Positions 47,501 to 57,300 of a DNA stretch of 64,000 bases are shown here, in pieces. The stretch is from Elusimicrobiota bacterium. GTDB lineage: Bacteria; Elusimicrobiota; Elusimicrobia; F11. Each line of letters starts with the position of its first letter. Position 1 is the stretch's first letter. Made by a program: the position numbers and the translations under genes. Location: the NCBI GenBank assembly GCA_022072025.1, contig JAJVIP010000006.1, positions 1 to 64,000 of the forward strand, in the 5' to 3' direction. Under the pieces are notes generated by a model. That model saw only the letters and a program-made list of their open reading frames with translations. It did no database searches and was not told where the DNA came from.

Positions 47501-50500
47501 TGTGTCGGAATCGAAAGCAACTCCTGCGTTTGCGTATAAATCCTGAACCTGCGCCAATTTTCCTAGCAACTTTTCTTTTTTCTCAGAGTCGATATTTAAA
47601 CCATCTATTTCTTGTTTGATTTTGTCAGCCACATCGACTTCATTAATCCATTGATCTCTTAGGTGCTTTATCTCATTGGCAAGGGTCTTCCTTTTCTCCC
47701 CTTTGTGAGCTTGAATTTCGAGCAACAATTCATTTAATTTCTTATCAAAACCCGCTCGCATTCTCGCGATCCGCCGGGCCAATCGCATTTTATTTCTGGG
47801 TTTCACTTCGTGAACGTTACTGGCCGTATAAGGTTCTACCCCTGAAAGATGGGAGGGTTCCCTTTCATAACCGATGCCATTCATGATCCCGGTGAACCGT
47901 CCTTGAGAGGCAAGATCACGAAACATATCGGAGAGATACCTGTAGCCGCCGTCTCGGCCAGAGACTTGCAGTTCATGGGCATGGCCAGAACTGACCGTAT
48001 TCACTTGTTGACGGGCAAAGGAAGGGGCCAGTCCTCTCAGAAAATTAAATTGGCTGAAATATTCCAGGCTTTTTTCGCCTCCGGGGATGAAATACGGGTC
48101 CCTGGGAATACCAAGCATTTGAAAGAGGTGGTAGGACAAGCGGGTCACATGACTGTCAAATTTTTGGAATCGCGAAGGAGATGAAAAAAGGCCCTGATAG
48201 GCGGCATTGTGAACGGTGCTCACAACAGCGGTGCGTAAATAAAAGTTTTGTAGCCGGGCAAACATCTGGGGCGTTAGACCCAACATATGTTCATTTCCTG
48301 GCTTCCCTTGATCTGAGATGAATTTATCAACAGAGTTGGATTTCAGGTAATCCATCCAGGGCGCCATGAGCGAGCTGTGCCAGTCGTTTAAATGAAGAAC
48401 TTCAGGGGGGCTTTGCCCAAGGGCCTCGGCCAGAACCATATTCGCAATCAAAGTCGCCTTGGAAAAAAAGACAAACCGTTCCAAAGCAGAGGCCTCGGCA
48501 TCGGTAAAATCCGCTTCGGTTGAAAAATAAGGATTCGGACTGGCCTCGGCGATTCTTTGTCCATTCTTGTCCAAAGGTTTACCCATCTTGTCCGCTGAAA
48601 AATATTCATCCGCTTCGATCAGATTCACCGGGGGTCCGTCAGATCGTTCGACCTGAATGATTCGGGCCCTTACTTGTTTTTCTCCCATCGGCACCCAAAA
48701 ATCTTCACCTATTTGCGAACGACTTGCCCTCTCAATTTTATCTTCGATGCCAACGCCCTTATAAAAAGGCATGAATTGAGTAACTTCATGGCCAAAACCC
48801 CAAAGGGATTTGCAAAAAGCGTCCGCAACCATTCCGATGCCGCCAGAATGCCAGAACCCTCGAATTTCACTTGAGACATACGAAATCTTGCGTATTCTGG
48901 CTCGAATGATTCTTTCAGCGATACTACTGGTCAGAATCCTTAAAAGTTTTTGAACCTCCTCCCTTTTTCCATCTCGCTCAAATTGACCAATGATTCTCCA
49001 CGCCTTCGCATAACGATTGTAATTTTGGTTCTTGTCTGATTTCTCCATCAGGGGGTTTTTTAAGAGCCAGGCCACATTCTCATACCCCGCCTTTTGGTCC
49101 AGGAGGTCGGTTAACTCAGCTTTTAAATGATCTGGGGAACTGGAATGCCAGTATTCCCATATTTTCTGATGAACGGCCATGAGCGTGTCCGCATCCAATC
49201 CTCTTTCAACAGCGAGATACCCGTGCGCCTTAAAATATTTCCACAACTCTTTTGATGACATGGTCGCCACAGGATTTTTGGGTCCCATAGAAGAGTCATT
49301 GAAAGCGGTTGAAAACAAACCAGCAATCCCAAATATGGAACCCAAAATAGCGATTAGCATGGCCACCACACCCGCCCCGACAAGCACCGTCCTATACGCC
49401 AGAGTTTTTCCATTAAAAACTCCAATCTCAGTGCTTCCCTCACCAGCTATATCGGAACCAACAATTAAACGAGTGGCCGCAATTCTGATAACAGCCACAT
49501 CTTTCCGAAGGGCCTCTAGGCGAGCCAGCCCATTGGACGCTGAATGAACCGCTGCCTGAACAACCGCCAAAGACAAATTTTTACCGATAGACAAGCCCGC
49601 GATGAGAAGCGTCATCATCCCTGTGGCCGGTTTGTTTTCATATCCAGGGATATTGGCGGGTGCTCCCAGAAGGCGATCGGCCATCATCAATGTTAATTTT
49701 TTGCCTTCGAAAAGCTTGGACAGCGGGGTTCGCTCTTGAAGAAAGGCGTGAAGATAATTTGAATTCTCCGCTAATGAAAATTTCGGAGAAAGGACCACAT
49801 AGGAAACACCTTCATTTCTTAGGATATTCAACAACCCATCGCTGTGAAATCCACCAGCCACAAGAACCGAAAATTCGCTTTGGGTTGACCGATGATTCAC
49901 CAATAGATTCTTCGCCATTTTTTCATTGCGAGCTTCGGCCACTTTATAGAAGACCTCAAAAGAAGCCATGGCAGGATCGGAGGGAAGGTTTTGATAAGCA
50001 ACCCATTCCTCGGGAGTCAATTTAAACGCGATTAACTTTTTCTTTAACTGAAGCTGGAGGAGTTGGTGAATCAATTTTCTCTCCGTCCCTGAGATCAAAG
50101 AACTTTCAAGAGCTTCTTTTTCCATTTCATGAATCTGAGAAAAAACTTGTTTTTGATTAACCGCATCGGCAGCGTCAATGTAGTGAATGTAGGTTACAAG
50201 GGCTGGATAGGCATTCATTTGAATTCCAGCTTTCAGGGCCAAACGTTTCAACTCGGTGTAAAAAGAACGATGGGTCAGTTGGCCATTTTTAAAGGCCCTC
50301 CCCATTTCCGTCAAGGCTCTGAGAGAATCACCACTTTTTTCGGACAATAACCCGACAAGGGAGTCTCGTTCTTTTTGTGTTCTGACTGGGTCCAGGGCCT
50401 TCTCCAATTCCACGGCTGTCATAAATTTCATAAGGCTGTGGCGCGTCTCACCCTTTGAAAAAAGAACCAAATGTGGAATGTATTGGGCGATGGAAGTTTG

Positions 50501-51280
50501 CCCTTCGTGATAGGAATAAATGTGTTTGAAAAGTCTCTGGGCGGATTCCCCCATCGTTTCCACGCCTTTATTCAATTCAACCAAACGACGTCGAATGTCA
50601 GATTCAGCTTTGGTTTTAAGCGTGGCTGATTGCCGATAGGCATTTACATTCTGGAGATACAAGGAAGGATCATCGACGCCGACAATTTGAGGGACCGGAT
50701 CTTGCGTGGTTAAACCGAACCAGGAAACACCCGCAATGAGGTTTTCATGAAGTAGGTGGTCGGCCACACTCCTCTTGATTTCTTTATCCGGGAGAATCCG
50801 ATAGGGTGAAAATTTAAAATTTCCAGAAGCAGCTTCCACGCCAATGAGGAATTGTTTCTTGGTTCCTTCACGGATCGTTTGCAAAATCTTTCCGATATTT
50901 TTCTGCGCCTCCACATTCATATGGATGTCCTGGACAAGGAAAACCAATGGAGCCTCATTTTTTCCTCGGTATTCCTCTCCAACATAGGCATGGGCAGAAA
51001 TATTTTTGAGAAGAGGTTTTAAATACGGAAAGGGACCGGACGGTTGGCTCGCTGTGGATTTTGAAGACTCAACCCCAAATTCCGAGGATGCCGCTTTGGT
51101 TCTCAAACCCATGGTACGGGTGTCCCATATAGAAATTGATTTTGGAGAAGGAAGGGACACGGAGGCTGTTGCATATTGAACAAAACCAGGGTTCAATAAG
51201 ATCTGCGTCACAAAAAACAGCACCGCCACGACGGTGGCTAAAAGTTTACTGGGTTTCATGACTCGAGAATGATTCATCAT
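41576..51280 (-). CDS. Giant 3,234-residue membrane protein with GT5-like and UDPGP-like domains (giant C)
   Basis: Order: signal/anchor helix (about 12-30); shared module 112-530 (QDIH 117-120, GVDDPSLYLQNVNAY, VAGGFH near 475); membrane helix near 635-660; GT5 glycogen/starch-synthase-like catalytic region about 797-1380; CPBP-like membrane module about 1517-1647 followed by more helices to about 1900; UDP-glucose-pyrophosphorylase (UDPGP)-like domain about 2005-2445 (MNGGAGRRA near 2048, VTNGDDVGGLPDG near 2220); further membrane helices about 2717-2860; helical C terminus. GT5 motifs are well kept (LHLNDWHSSL, TVHNAAYQG, LVGRM..EKG, FEPCGLVHLEA), but the family's K-x-G-G lysine is histidine (WHSGG). 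It could couple sugar activation to glucan synthesis at the membrane (inference). ATG at 51280 has AAGG six bases upstream, inside a hairpin. It lies 79 nt after giant D. Confidence 0.87.
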   Translation of the reverse strand: MMNHSRVMKPSKLLATVVAVLFFVTQILLNPGFVQYATASVSLPSPKSISIWDTRTMGLRTKAASSEFGVESSKSTASQPSGPFPYLKPLLKNISAHAYVGEEYRGKNEAPLVFLVQDIHMNVEAQKNIGKILQTIREGTKKQFLIGVEAASGNFKFSPYRILPDKEIKRSVADHLLHENLIAGVSWFGLTTQDPVPQIVGVDDPSLYLQNVNAYRQSATLKTKAESDIRRRLVELNKGVETMGESAQRLFKHIYSYHEGQTSIAQYIPHLVLFSKGETRHSLMKFMTAVELEKALDPVRTQKERDSLVGLLSEKSGDSLRALTEMGRAFKNGQLTHRSFYTELKRLALKAGIQMNAYPALVTYIHYIDAADAVNQKQVFSQIHEMEKEALESSLISGTERKLIHQLLQLQLKKKLIAFKLTPEEWVAYQNLPSDPAMASFEVFYKVAEARNEKMAKNLLVNHRSTQSEFSVLVAGGFHSDGLLNILRNEGVSYVVLSPKFSLAENSNYLHAFLQERTPLSKLFEGKKLTLMMADRLLGAPANIPGYENKPATGMMTLLIAGLSIGKNLSLAVVQAAVHSASNGLARLEALRKDVAVIRIAATRLIVGSDIAGEGSTEIGVFNGKTLAYRTVLVGAGVVAMLIAILGSIFGIAGLFSTAFNDSSMGPKNPVATMSSKELWKYFKAHGYLAVERGLDADTLMAVHQKIWEYWHSSSPDHLKAELTDLLDQKAGYENVAWLLKNPLMEKSDKNQNYNRYAKAWRIIGQFERDGKREEVQKLLRILTSSIAERIIRARIRKISYVSSEIRGFWHSGGIGMVADAFCKSLWGFGHEVTQFMPFYKGVGIEDKIERASRSQIGEDFWVPMGEKQVRARIIQVERSDGPPVNLIEADEYFSADKMGKPLDKNGQRIAEASPNPYFSTEADFTDAEASALERFVFFSKATLIANMVLAEALGQSPPEVLHLNDWHSSLMAPWMDYLKSNSVDKFISDQGKPGNEHMLGLTPQMFARLQNFYLRTAVVSTVHNAAYQGLFSSPSRFQKFDSHVTRLSYHLFQMLGIPRDPYFIPGGEKSLEYFSQFNFLRGLAPSFARQQVNTVSSGHAHELQVSGRDGGYRYLSDMFRDLASQGRFTGIMNGIGYEREPSHLSGVEPYTASNVHEVKPRNKMRLARRIARMRAGFDKKLNELLLEIQAHKGEKRKTLANEIKHLRDQWINEVDVADKIKQEIDGLNIDSEKKEKLLGKLAQVQDLYANAGVAFDSDTFVVTLVGRMVDEKGWNVAIDAIRKINKDKKIFFVLLGTGARDIQTSAEKLQEDFPHHVYSYISFDTDFANLTLGGDLTITSSLFEPCGLVHLEAMVAGMVPLGTPVGGISVIKDPKLFRDQATGFLVQGVDSVELFRAMSEDESVRRPNLEHVGTLIREKIDEAYDVFSRRNQDGLWFKIMDNAMRVDSYWSDPTDEYIALYDRAAKDAINLSPTITPAFQPLTLRSIYSLAAWLFPRFRGEEGFENYKSAWNGAALFELIFFLVPVSLTSYGILIVVGFSVPVAFVSAAVCTAIAFYLSHIIEDFLSGELSLSTLFSKTNGTRGSPFVTNVLWRALGVLSLFSPMILLVLMAQTFGIGNYFQSFTLGAALGIYLLSIPLHSLFNLISMLWNLSSLTFGVPTRNERDHYLSGPGQGLTIVSLVTQWLIFFSLDVFFHFFSIESLLFSSPFLFTIKLLTLIPIGLLMAQFGMVHFCMVFFPAKSLSKITYRLIGPLRYLNAKKISWLKMDYPVLGRQPFLFEKNLTSNESLYNKIPFMKEVFLADLHPSLDPNKEGKKIIVVNESNAHPLIQILGFWTFFIQNKFFYLPTKTQSPLLSWVIVAVNNLSFIPALVLSVPTLPIYFIAVILVDLNTWIGIWRRTRILDPTMRRYLEDYRGPSGRYKPDDLDFLDSNPKTIFPFTSGDFDIRPLSELLSDSNKTSPEKAQIIIRAFPPIHSTPPINFRSFYRDLVRHAENKGNIPQVPTSFSPLPKQVPVIDLTDNQVWSLEEGDNFVNRALENNKWGKVSMNGGAGRRAVGKSARVKEVISKSMLFMFLFNIAGIYGLQNALTITLNALMARIPTGGKAFVAVVTQDTNDEYIKDMLLHDPNRLGKHFIVDENYDDNAKIETTVHSLRGIPAINKKGGIKWFSPQQLHMDGHEQDFQMLTSPPGAIASIFQLVVDGCFFDWAEKGVRYVKVTNGDDVGGLPDGNEMRAIEQSDRSVFFSLIDRVITYTIQVGDKTVQIKFEGTKHVLNPNDLPIGYSFRTVPGTSGTPEFESNTKAWDVASLKWPSLLDQEELESLRVPVIEQEGQRVPLKILGVSFESGGTPVWDVRANRAVIKDDKEIVPKGDTPPSDPEGRAHWTAQKFAADKMRLAITQFNTNQANIHLIRFLRELGFWEGDEQTPPRQALSKARKMSLEERVKTISELMEPIPPILDPSELSAGSSEVFDKVIWKLADIMSVVSSGFLVIDRDGIRTRSAYQTIKDADGMTKPEVLERMAHLLRDLIPAETITKYEIPPPHFNSVSSVMMLFIQGSLALGREYIVPNTWGLPLQHSEKPDPSAEAKITLRKQDVLSFIRQHLSEERFKEFEGSHGTLRENLKTDSIFRYVNLLVLELYQKGWQIVVQPEADSQGHKYDRGIKVDTLTGDVTFFVGRTNIEGVSLTSPDHLTNFMSTQFGVNLIPLFKGIDSPSLIRDMFSTGAVAVVLAWALGQMGAPEIFPVALFLAGFWAFLAALAALQQGGFSHWNTPVATTDGKSTLFGQVSAPYQNVPFLFMVPHRLEEFSHFILRGSRIELVSHTVTLFLLASLSLLVAPFLGGQVDLPILLMAMTGLFLISISRSTANQPSVIGSSSIEDILGQGLKRARENELLSSSQIQQLTVFSGGQLPSVESFNLATMTGDLITLMSERRRRELIPQHTDFAHRSLAQGVSPILQRHIESLDKALLETNNAKSRQEILDQMTGVLGYQVAIEGSDVEPYATLLTGLAVGLGLRTTGVSHRQFATKIERAANHFKSEMLARRPNQKIGQPVTRYYSFQDIQSRAQMAEGDESITARLRGRLEEIATNTVAGHGHFESEEGEASRSKVAFAIPVNMAPDEFVSQMMALMDQHRIQPKLRAKIKFGLTQVFVHQSDKADPVELLKSMGQLSTVKTLVSLPIQLENWDFTSYQRLLELNPDMVREYIVEHLDFATGEIHRLEGHLKSAVESLHFA

Positions 51281-51301
51281 AGGGTACCTTAGAGATACCC
51301 T
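51280..51301 (-). promoter_or_regulatory. Hairpin enclosing the ribosome site of giant C
   Basis: In the transcript AGGGTA and TACCCT form a 6-bp stem with a 9-nt loop that contains the AAGG Shine-Dalgarno; the 3' arm ends directly at the ATG. Such placement could modulate initiation of the giant C gene. Confidence 0.5.
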
Positions 51302-51359
51302 AACAATAGCGGAGTGAGATTAAGACCGCATTAAATTCCGGTAAATTTTCTGTAACAAT

Positions 51360-54300
51360 TTACGCTTGGGAGGCGATTAATTGGAACCTCCTGAGAACTT
51401 GAATATCGTCAATATCCAGGTTCACGATGGCCATTTTTCCAAGAATTAACATGGCAATTTCGATTTGATTATTCAGCTTGTTTTTAAGGCCAGCGCATAT
51501 CTCGTGATAATTGTCGGGTCTAGGGGCCCCATCGGCCATCAGGAACACGGCCGTTCCGGCGGGCCCTTGAGTGGTTTGGAGCAAATCGACCGGCTGCAGA
51601 TCCGGGAGACTCCCCCACAATTCTCTTGTGACCTCAGTAATCTCAATGACCTTGCCTGTATACATGATCTGCAGTTGCCCTTTTAATCGCAATATTTCTG
51701 AGTCTATCTCCTGACGAACGGTTGACTGAGGGGCATAATAAACTTTGATCAGATCGGCCGATTGAGATCTAAAAAATTGGAAGGCGGGAACGGTTTGTTT
51801 GCTAGTCAAAGCCACATAGGATTGATCGATCAACGAATCCCGATGTTGACGAAGGTGCCCAGCGAGATCGGTGTTTTCTCTAAAACTTTGCAACCCCAAA
51901 GGCAATGTCTGTGCGGTTTCAATCTCACTCAAAATCTGAATAATTTCTTCATTCGATCCAGTCGGTCCATAAGCTTTTTTAAATAGCCGGTTGAGCCGCT
52001 GGGCCGAGACCGTCAACTCCCCTTCCCCCACAGGAGCAACCAAAGACGGTAACGAAGGCTTCGGACCCGCCACACTTTCCAACCTTTTTAAAATCTCACG
52101 TTCCCAATCTTGTTGTTCTTGTTCGGGATTTTCTCCGCGTAACCCTTCACGTTGAAGCGCCTGAAGTGCTTCATCTCGGTTTTTGGGCTGAGCCTTTAAG
52201 ATAACTTCGACTTCACGATCAAACCGCGATGGATTTTGTGGATCAAATTTCAACAACAAGACATGCCTGAAAGTGATCTTCAGTTTGGGTCCAATTCCAT
52301 ATTCCAACGAACGGTTGTATTTTCTCCGGCTCTCTTCATTGAAGTCCCGGATGGTTTCATCTCCTGAATTGGGTAGAACAACCATTATTTCATGGGATTG
52401 TTCCGCCGCAGGGCCTTGAGGAAATACTGCAAACACCAACCCCTTCAAGTATTTCTCTTTCGAACCCGGGAAATCGCCGCTGGCCGCCCATTTCGGATTC
52501 GAAGTAACCGCCGTAAAATCCGGGCGCCCTTCCTTGTTCCTGACATTGAAGAGCACATCGTCCCAATTCAAGCCTTCTGTCTTGGAACGGCTTAAAAACT
52601 CAACGGCCTGAAGTATGGAGGGATTTCTAAAAACCACACCCAACCCTTCACGGCCAATCCGGTCTTTCTCGATGGACTCAAATTCTTCTTCGCGAGGTGG
52701 CAATTGATAAAGCGCGACCCCATTCGTTACATCGGTTTCTTTCAGACGGAAATCCAGCGTCCCAAACCCTAGATATGAGATTGAAATATTTCCCTGTGGT
52801 ATTTCGCCCTTTGTTGTTGGAAGAAGTAACACATCACTTCCGGGGAGATCCTTACCTTCTCTCGTAACCACGCTTGCAAAAAAGGCGCCGCTGGAATCAC
52901 GAGAACCAATTCGAAAATATTGTCCCGGTAAAATCAATTCGACTACTTTCCCTGTTATCAGCTTTGAAATTTCCTTGGGTGGAAATTCCGTGTTGGTGGA
53001 AGCGTAGGGGACCAACCTCCCCAAAGAAGGAGACAAATTTTTGATCACCAAGGCCGCCGCATTGTAAGCGGAGTGGAAAGCAATGGCCCTTAAAAAGGCC
53101 TCAACCATAGAGGCACTCAGATTCCAGAAGGGGAACCCCACCGCCAGTCCCACAAGGAAAAGCACCACGCGGTTTTGAAATGAGACTGGGTGCTTCTTAG
53201 AAAACCAAAGAGCGGAAAGCACCCAAACCACAGTGGGCGCCCAATCGGGGATATTGATCAGTGTGACCAATATTTGAGACAAAGGAATGAGAATGAAGAA
53301 AAGGACTTCAATAATGGGGCGAGAAAAAAGATACGTCCACAACAGATCCATTTGGAAAAGGGGAGGCGCCGTTGCATGGGGGATATTTATGAGCCTGACT
53401 TGCTCGTCGACGTTCACCTCAGCGAACACATCGAACACGATTTTTAGCTCTCCCAAAAGTTGAAAATGAACTTGTTGTAAGAAGTTGGGAGTGACTCTCT
53501 CAGAAAACTTTGTTTTAGTTCTTAATTTAATTAATTCATCAATCAGAGCGTCGGGGGCCTTATCCCCCAAGCCCTGAAGCCGAGCTTTGTGAATATTCAT
53601 CAACTCGGTGAAAGCATGAATATATTCTTTAACCGCGCTTTCCCACGCAGCCCAGTCGCTTCGTTTTTCATGGAACTGGCCCGCCAAGGACTTCGCCAGA
53701 AGCGCATTTTCCAATTCTTGAATTCGCTTGAGATCTTCGGCTCTAACTTGACCCACGATCGCTTTCACCAATTTTCGATCCGCCTCAATCTCCAGGATCG
53801 GGCCCAATAGCCCTTGAACTCGATTTTCAAGTTGATTCTTTTGCGTTTGGGTTGCGTCATCTTCCGCCGTCAATGTGGCCAATTGTGTCTCAAGCTGGAT
53901 AATTTCTCGCATTTCCGTTGCGAACCGGGCTTTTAACCGCATTGACTTTTTGGCGATCGACTTTTCCTTGACTTCCACTCCTCTCTGATTCTCAACCACC
54001 GATCGTACCGCTTGGACCAAAAGATTTTTGGCCTCTTCAATGGAAGGAACCGCTTGTGTTAATTGATCAGCTTTGCCATCCAATTCACTCCACACTGTTT
54101 CTTTGAGGGCTTGGGCCTGCTCATCACTCATGCCCCCCTCACTTAAAGCCATGAACTTCTCTTTGTATTTATCGGCCAATACAGGGGCGACTTGATAAAT
54201 CACTTGGAGGACTTTGGGTGCATGACCATTCAACCCCGCGTTGGCCTGAGCGCCAATATTCCCCGGATTCCCCACGGGCTCTTTGGGTGAAACCACCAAG

Positions 54301-57300
54301 GCTGGGACAGAGGCATGCCCAGAAAGTTTCATTTTGAGCGAACGGACTCTCTCTCCAAAATATTGTTTAGCTTGGATGAAATCATTGTTGTTGACATCCA
54401 TTAAAACCCCATAAAGCGTTAGAGCCTCCGGAGTGGCCCACAATTCTTCATTCGTATTGTTTGTTGGGTTCCCGTTGGCATCCAGAGTCGTTTCAGGCAA
54501 GTTTTCAATAAACGTGAGACCGTCCACCCAAAAGAACCGATCGATCTTTAATTGAGACTCCGCCAACGCATAGGCATTGATCCGCTGGAACAAATCTCTC
54601 TGGGCTCTCTTAGTGGCTATGGTCCTTTCTTCATTCGTAATGGGGATATAGGCGTCAACCAAAACAGCACGTTCCGCCCTGGATAGTTTTTTCCACACAT
54701 ATCTCTCGACCATCAACCGCTGGCAATAATCTTCTTTTGGTTCTTGAGCCTGGCGTTCTCGCGGCAAATTGTCCCATTCCATCTGAATTTGTCTGCGCAG
54801 ATGGCCCCAGTCTCCTTGCACTTGGCGCAAAAGACGCGCCATTTGGCGGTTGCTCTTGAGGGGCCAGAAGGGTTTAACATCAGCGAAACCAAAAGTTATT
54901 TCTCGCTCCGCATTGTGATAGGCGTTTTCATAGGCTTCCAAATTGGGTACTTGGGCTTGAAGGACGGCTTCAACCTTTTTGGTGTGTTCTTCCACAAGTT
55001 TTAAATGAACCACAGAAGGATTCTGCCAGGAAGGCCCCTGCATCATTGCGCCCAAACCATGGTAGTAATAACCGGTCCCCAACGGCGCACCAGCGAAGGC
55101 GCCTGGATATTGCCAACCACTATAAAGCCCCAGAGGAGCCAGGTCAGGATTTTGGGGTCCCTTCACTCCCAAAATATCCGACATCTTTTGAACACGAAGC
55201 GCGTTTCTGTAAATCTTTTGGTCCCTTCCCCACATTCGCGTAAAAGAGGGAATGTTTCGATGGGGCACCACCCGTTTGATCCGGCGGGCCACCCTTTTCC
55301 CGAAGTCGATTCCCACCCAAGGCAACAAGCCCTCCCCTATTATTTCAACGAAAGTGATGAAGGGCACCGTCACCACTTTGATGAGAGAGGGAAGGTTATT
55401 GAGCAAATCAAGAAAAACATATTTCACCGCCAAAAGAATATGAGCCAAGTTTTCTTGGCGATCTTTCCAGGAAAAAGTGGGGTTAAAATAGAACGGCCCA
55501 ATCCACCATCCAAAAGAAACCGTCAAAATCTGAGGGAGCCAAATAACGAACTTAAGCGGGTCAAAATTGGAAAGAAACACCACCATGAGGGTAAGGACCA
55601 CTCCGCGAATAATGGTGTATTGCATCATGTAATACAACTGATCAAAAGTCATTCGTTCAAGCGGCCCGCCTTTTCCACCTGTTTTCAAGAATTGAGTTTT
55701 CTTTTCAATTCCTTTTTGAACAGCATCCGCATATTGAGGAGTAATGGCGGTGGCGAACGGGAATATTTTGAAGGGCAGGTCCCAAAAATAATATTGAGCA
55801 GCCCCCTTCCACCACCCCTTGCGGTCCACATAAAGCATGAGAGCGCCATACCCAATGGCTTGAGATATAATCAAACTGACCACCCAGGACAAATAGGGCA
55901 ACCCAAACCAGGGGTTCAGATTTAAGAAATAGAAAATGATTAAGACCATGCTGGTGACCCGAACCACCGATGGCTTTTTCAAATAGAACCCATAACTCAT
56001 CAAAGCGTCTAGTTTCACAGTCCAGTGGAGATGAGGCGAATACATCAACTTTGAGAAGATCGGGCCATAGACGGACTCGGGCGCATCCCCCGACCATTTT
56101 CTCAACGGATTCAAAGATCCCGCCCATTGATTGCTCAGTCCCTTCCCCGGTTTGTAATAGGTCAAATGGGTGGTTCGCCCCCCCGCCAGCAACACCCTCT
56201 CCGCGGTTTTCGCATCTTCAGCCACATAGTGATCCGGCAGTCCTTCCAAATAACGAATCATCGAGCGCCGAAATACAAATTTTCCATAGGCTTCCAACGC
56301 TCCCACCTCGCGTTTTGTGGGTTGTTCTCCCCACAACCAGCCTTCTTCCATGGTCGCCATCACAAACGCCTGCGGTGACAAAGGTTTGGTGAAAATATCG
56401 CCGGTATATACCGCCACTCCCAAACGTGGGTCCATATCAAACTCCCGACCAATACAGGGGACCCCCCAGGCTTCGTGAATCGGAAGACGCATGTCAAAAT
56501 CATTGGCAATGACAAGTTCGCCTCGCAAATCTTTCAAGACGTGCATCCACCCTTGATATTTCTCCATATGAATATCGGCCTTCCCGGTTCTTGCGCCATA
56601 ATAGATGCCAATGTCATGTTTCACCATGAGCTCCATATATTTCCTGTAACTGTTGTAGTCTCCGGAATTGGGGAAAGGAGCCAAATTTACTCCGTTGGTC
56701 CCATTCGGTGGGAATTGAATAATGTTTTTCGAGATCAAATCCCGATATTCGTTTAATGACAATCCTTGGTATCTGGGATCATTGGCAAAAACCCCTCTCA
56801 AAAAATCAACCATGGATTTGGCGACCATGGTGTGAATCACAACAATTTGAACTTTTTTCCGGGCCATCCCCTCAATCTCTTCTGCGGATTTCTCTGGATT
56901 GAACTTCTTAAGGTAATAGGCATAGGTTTTCCTGGCATTGAGGGCTCCCATAAAATTGGCATAGATCGTTTGAGATCTCATATTGAACCAATGTTCGATG
57001 GTGGCAATGGCTGGGGCATGATCCGAATTGTTCTCTACAAATGTTGTCAATATGTGATTGGGTTTCTTTTTCAATAATTCCAATTCGGTGAGTTGCGCTG
57101 CATTAATAAGCCCCTGATCTTTCATTTTATCCAGCAACATCTGGAACTCTTCAGGATAAGAAACTGCCAACATTCCCAACTGCGTCTGTTTAGCAGCTCC
57201 ATCCAACTTATTGAATAGGTTGTACATCACATAGCCATTCTCACCGAACCCTGCCAACTGGTAAGAAACTGACCGCAATTCTTCATTGTTGGTAGGGGCG

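Noticed and set aside
55005-55925. 306-residue plus-strand open frame opposite giant D
   Set aside because: It lies wholly antisense to the GT48-like and membrane region, has low-complexity proline/arginine/histidine-rich sequence without recognisable motifs, and follows the reverse phase of a conserved gene.
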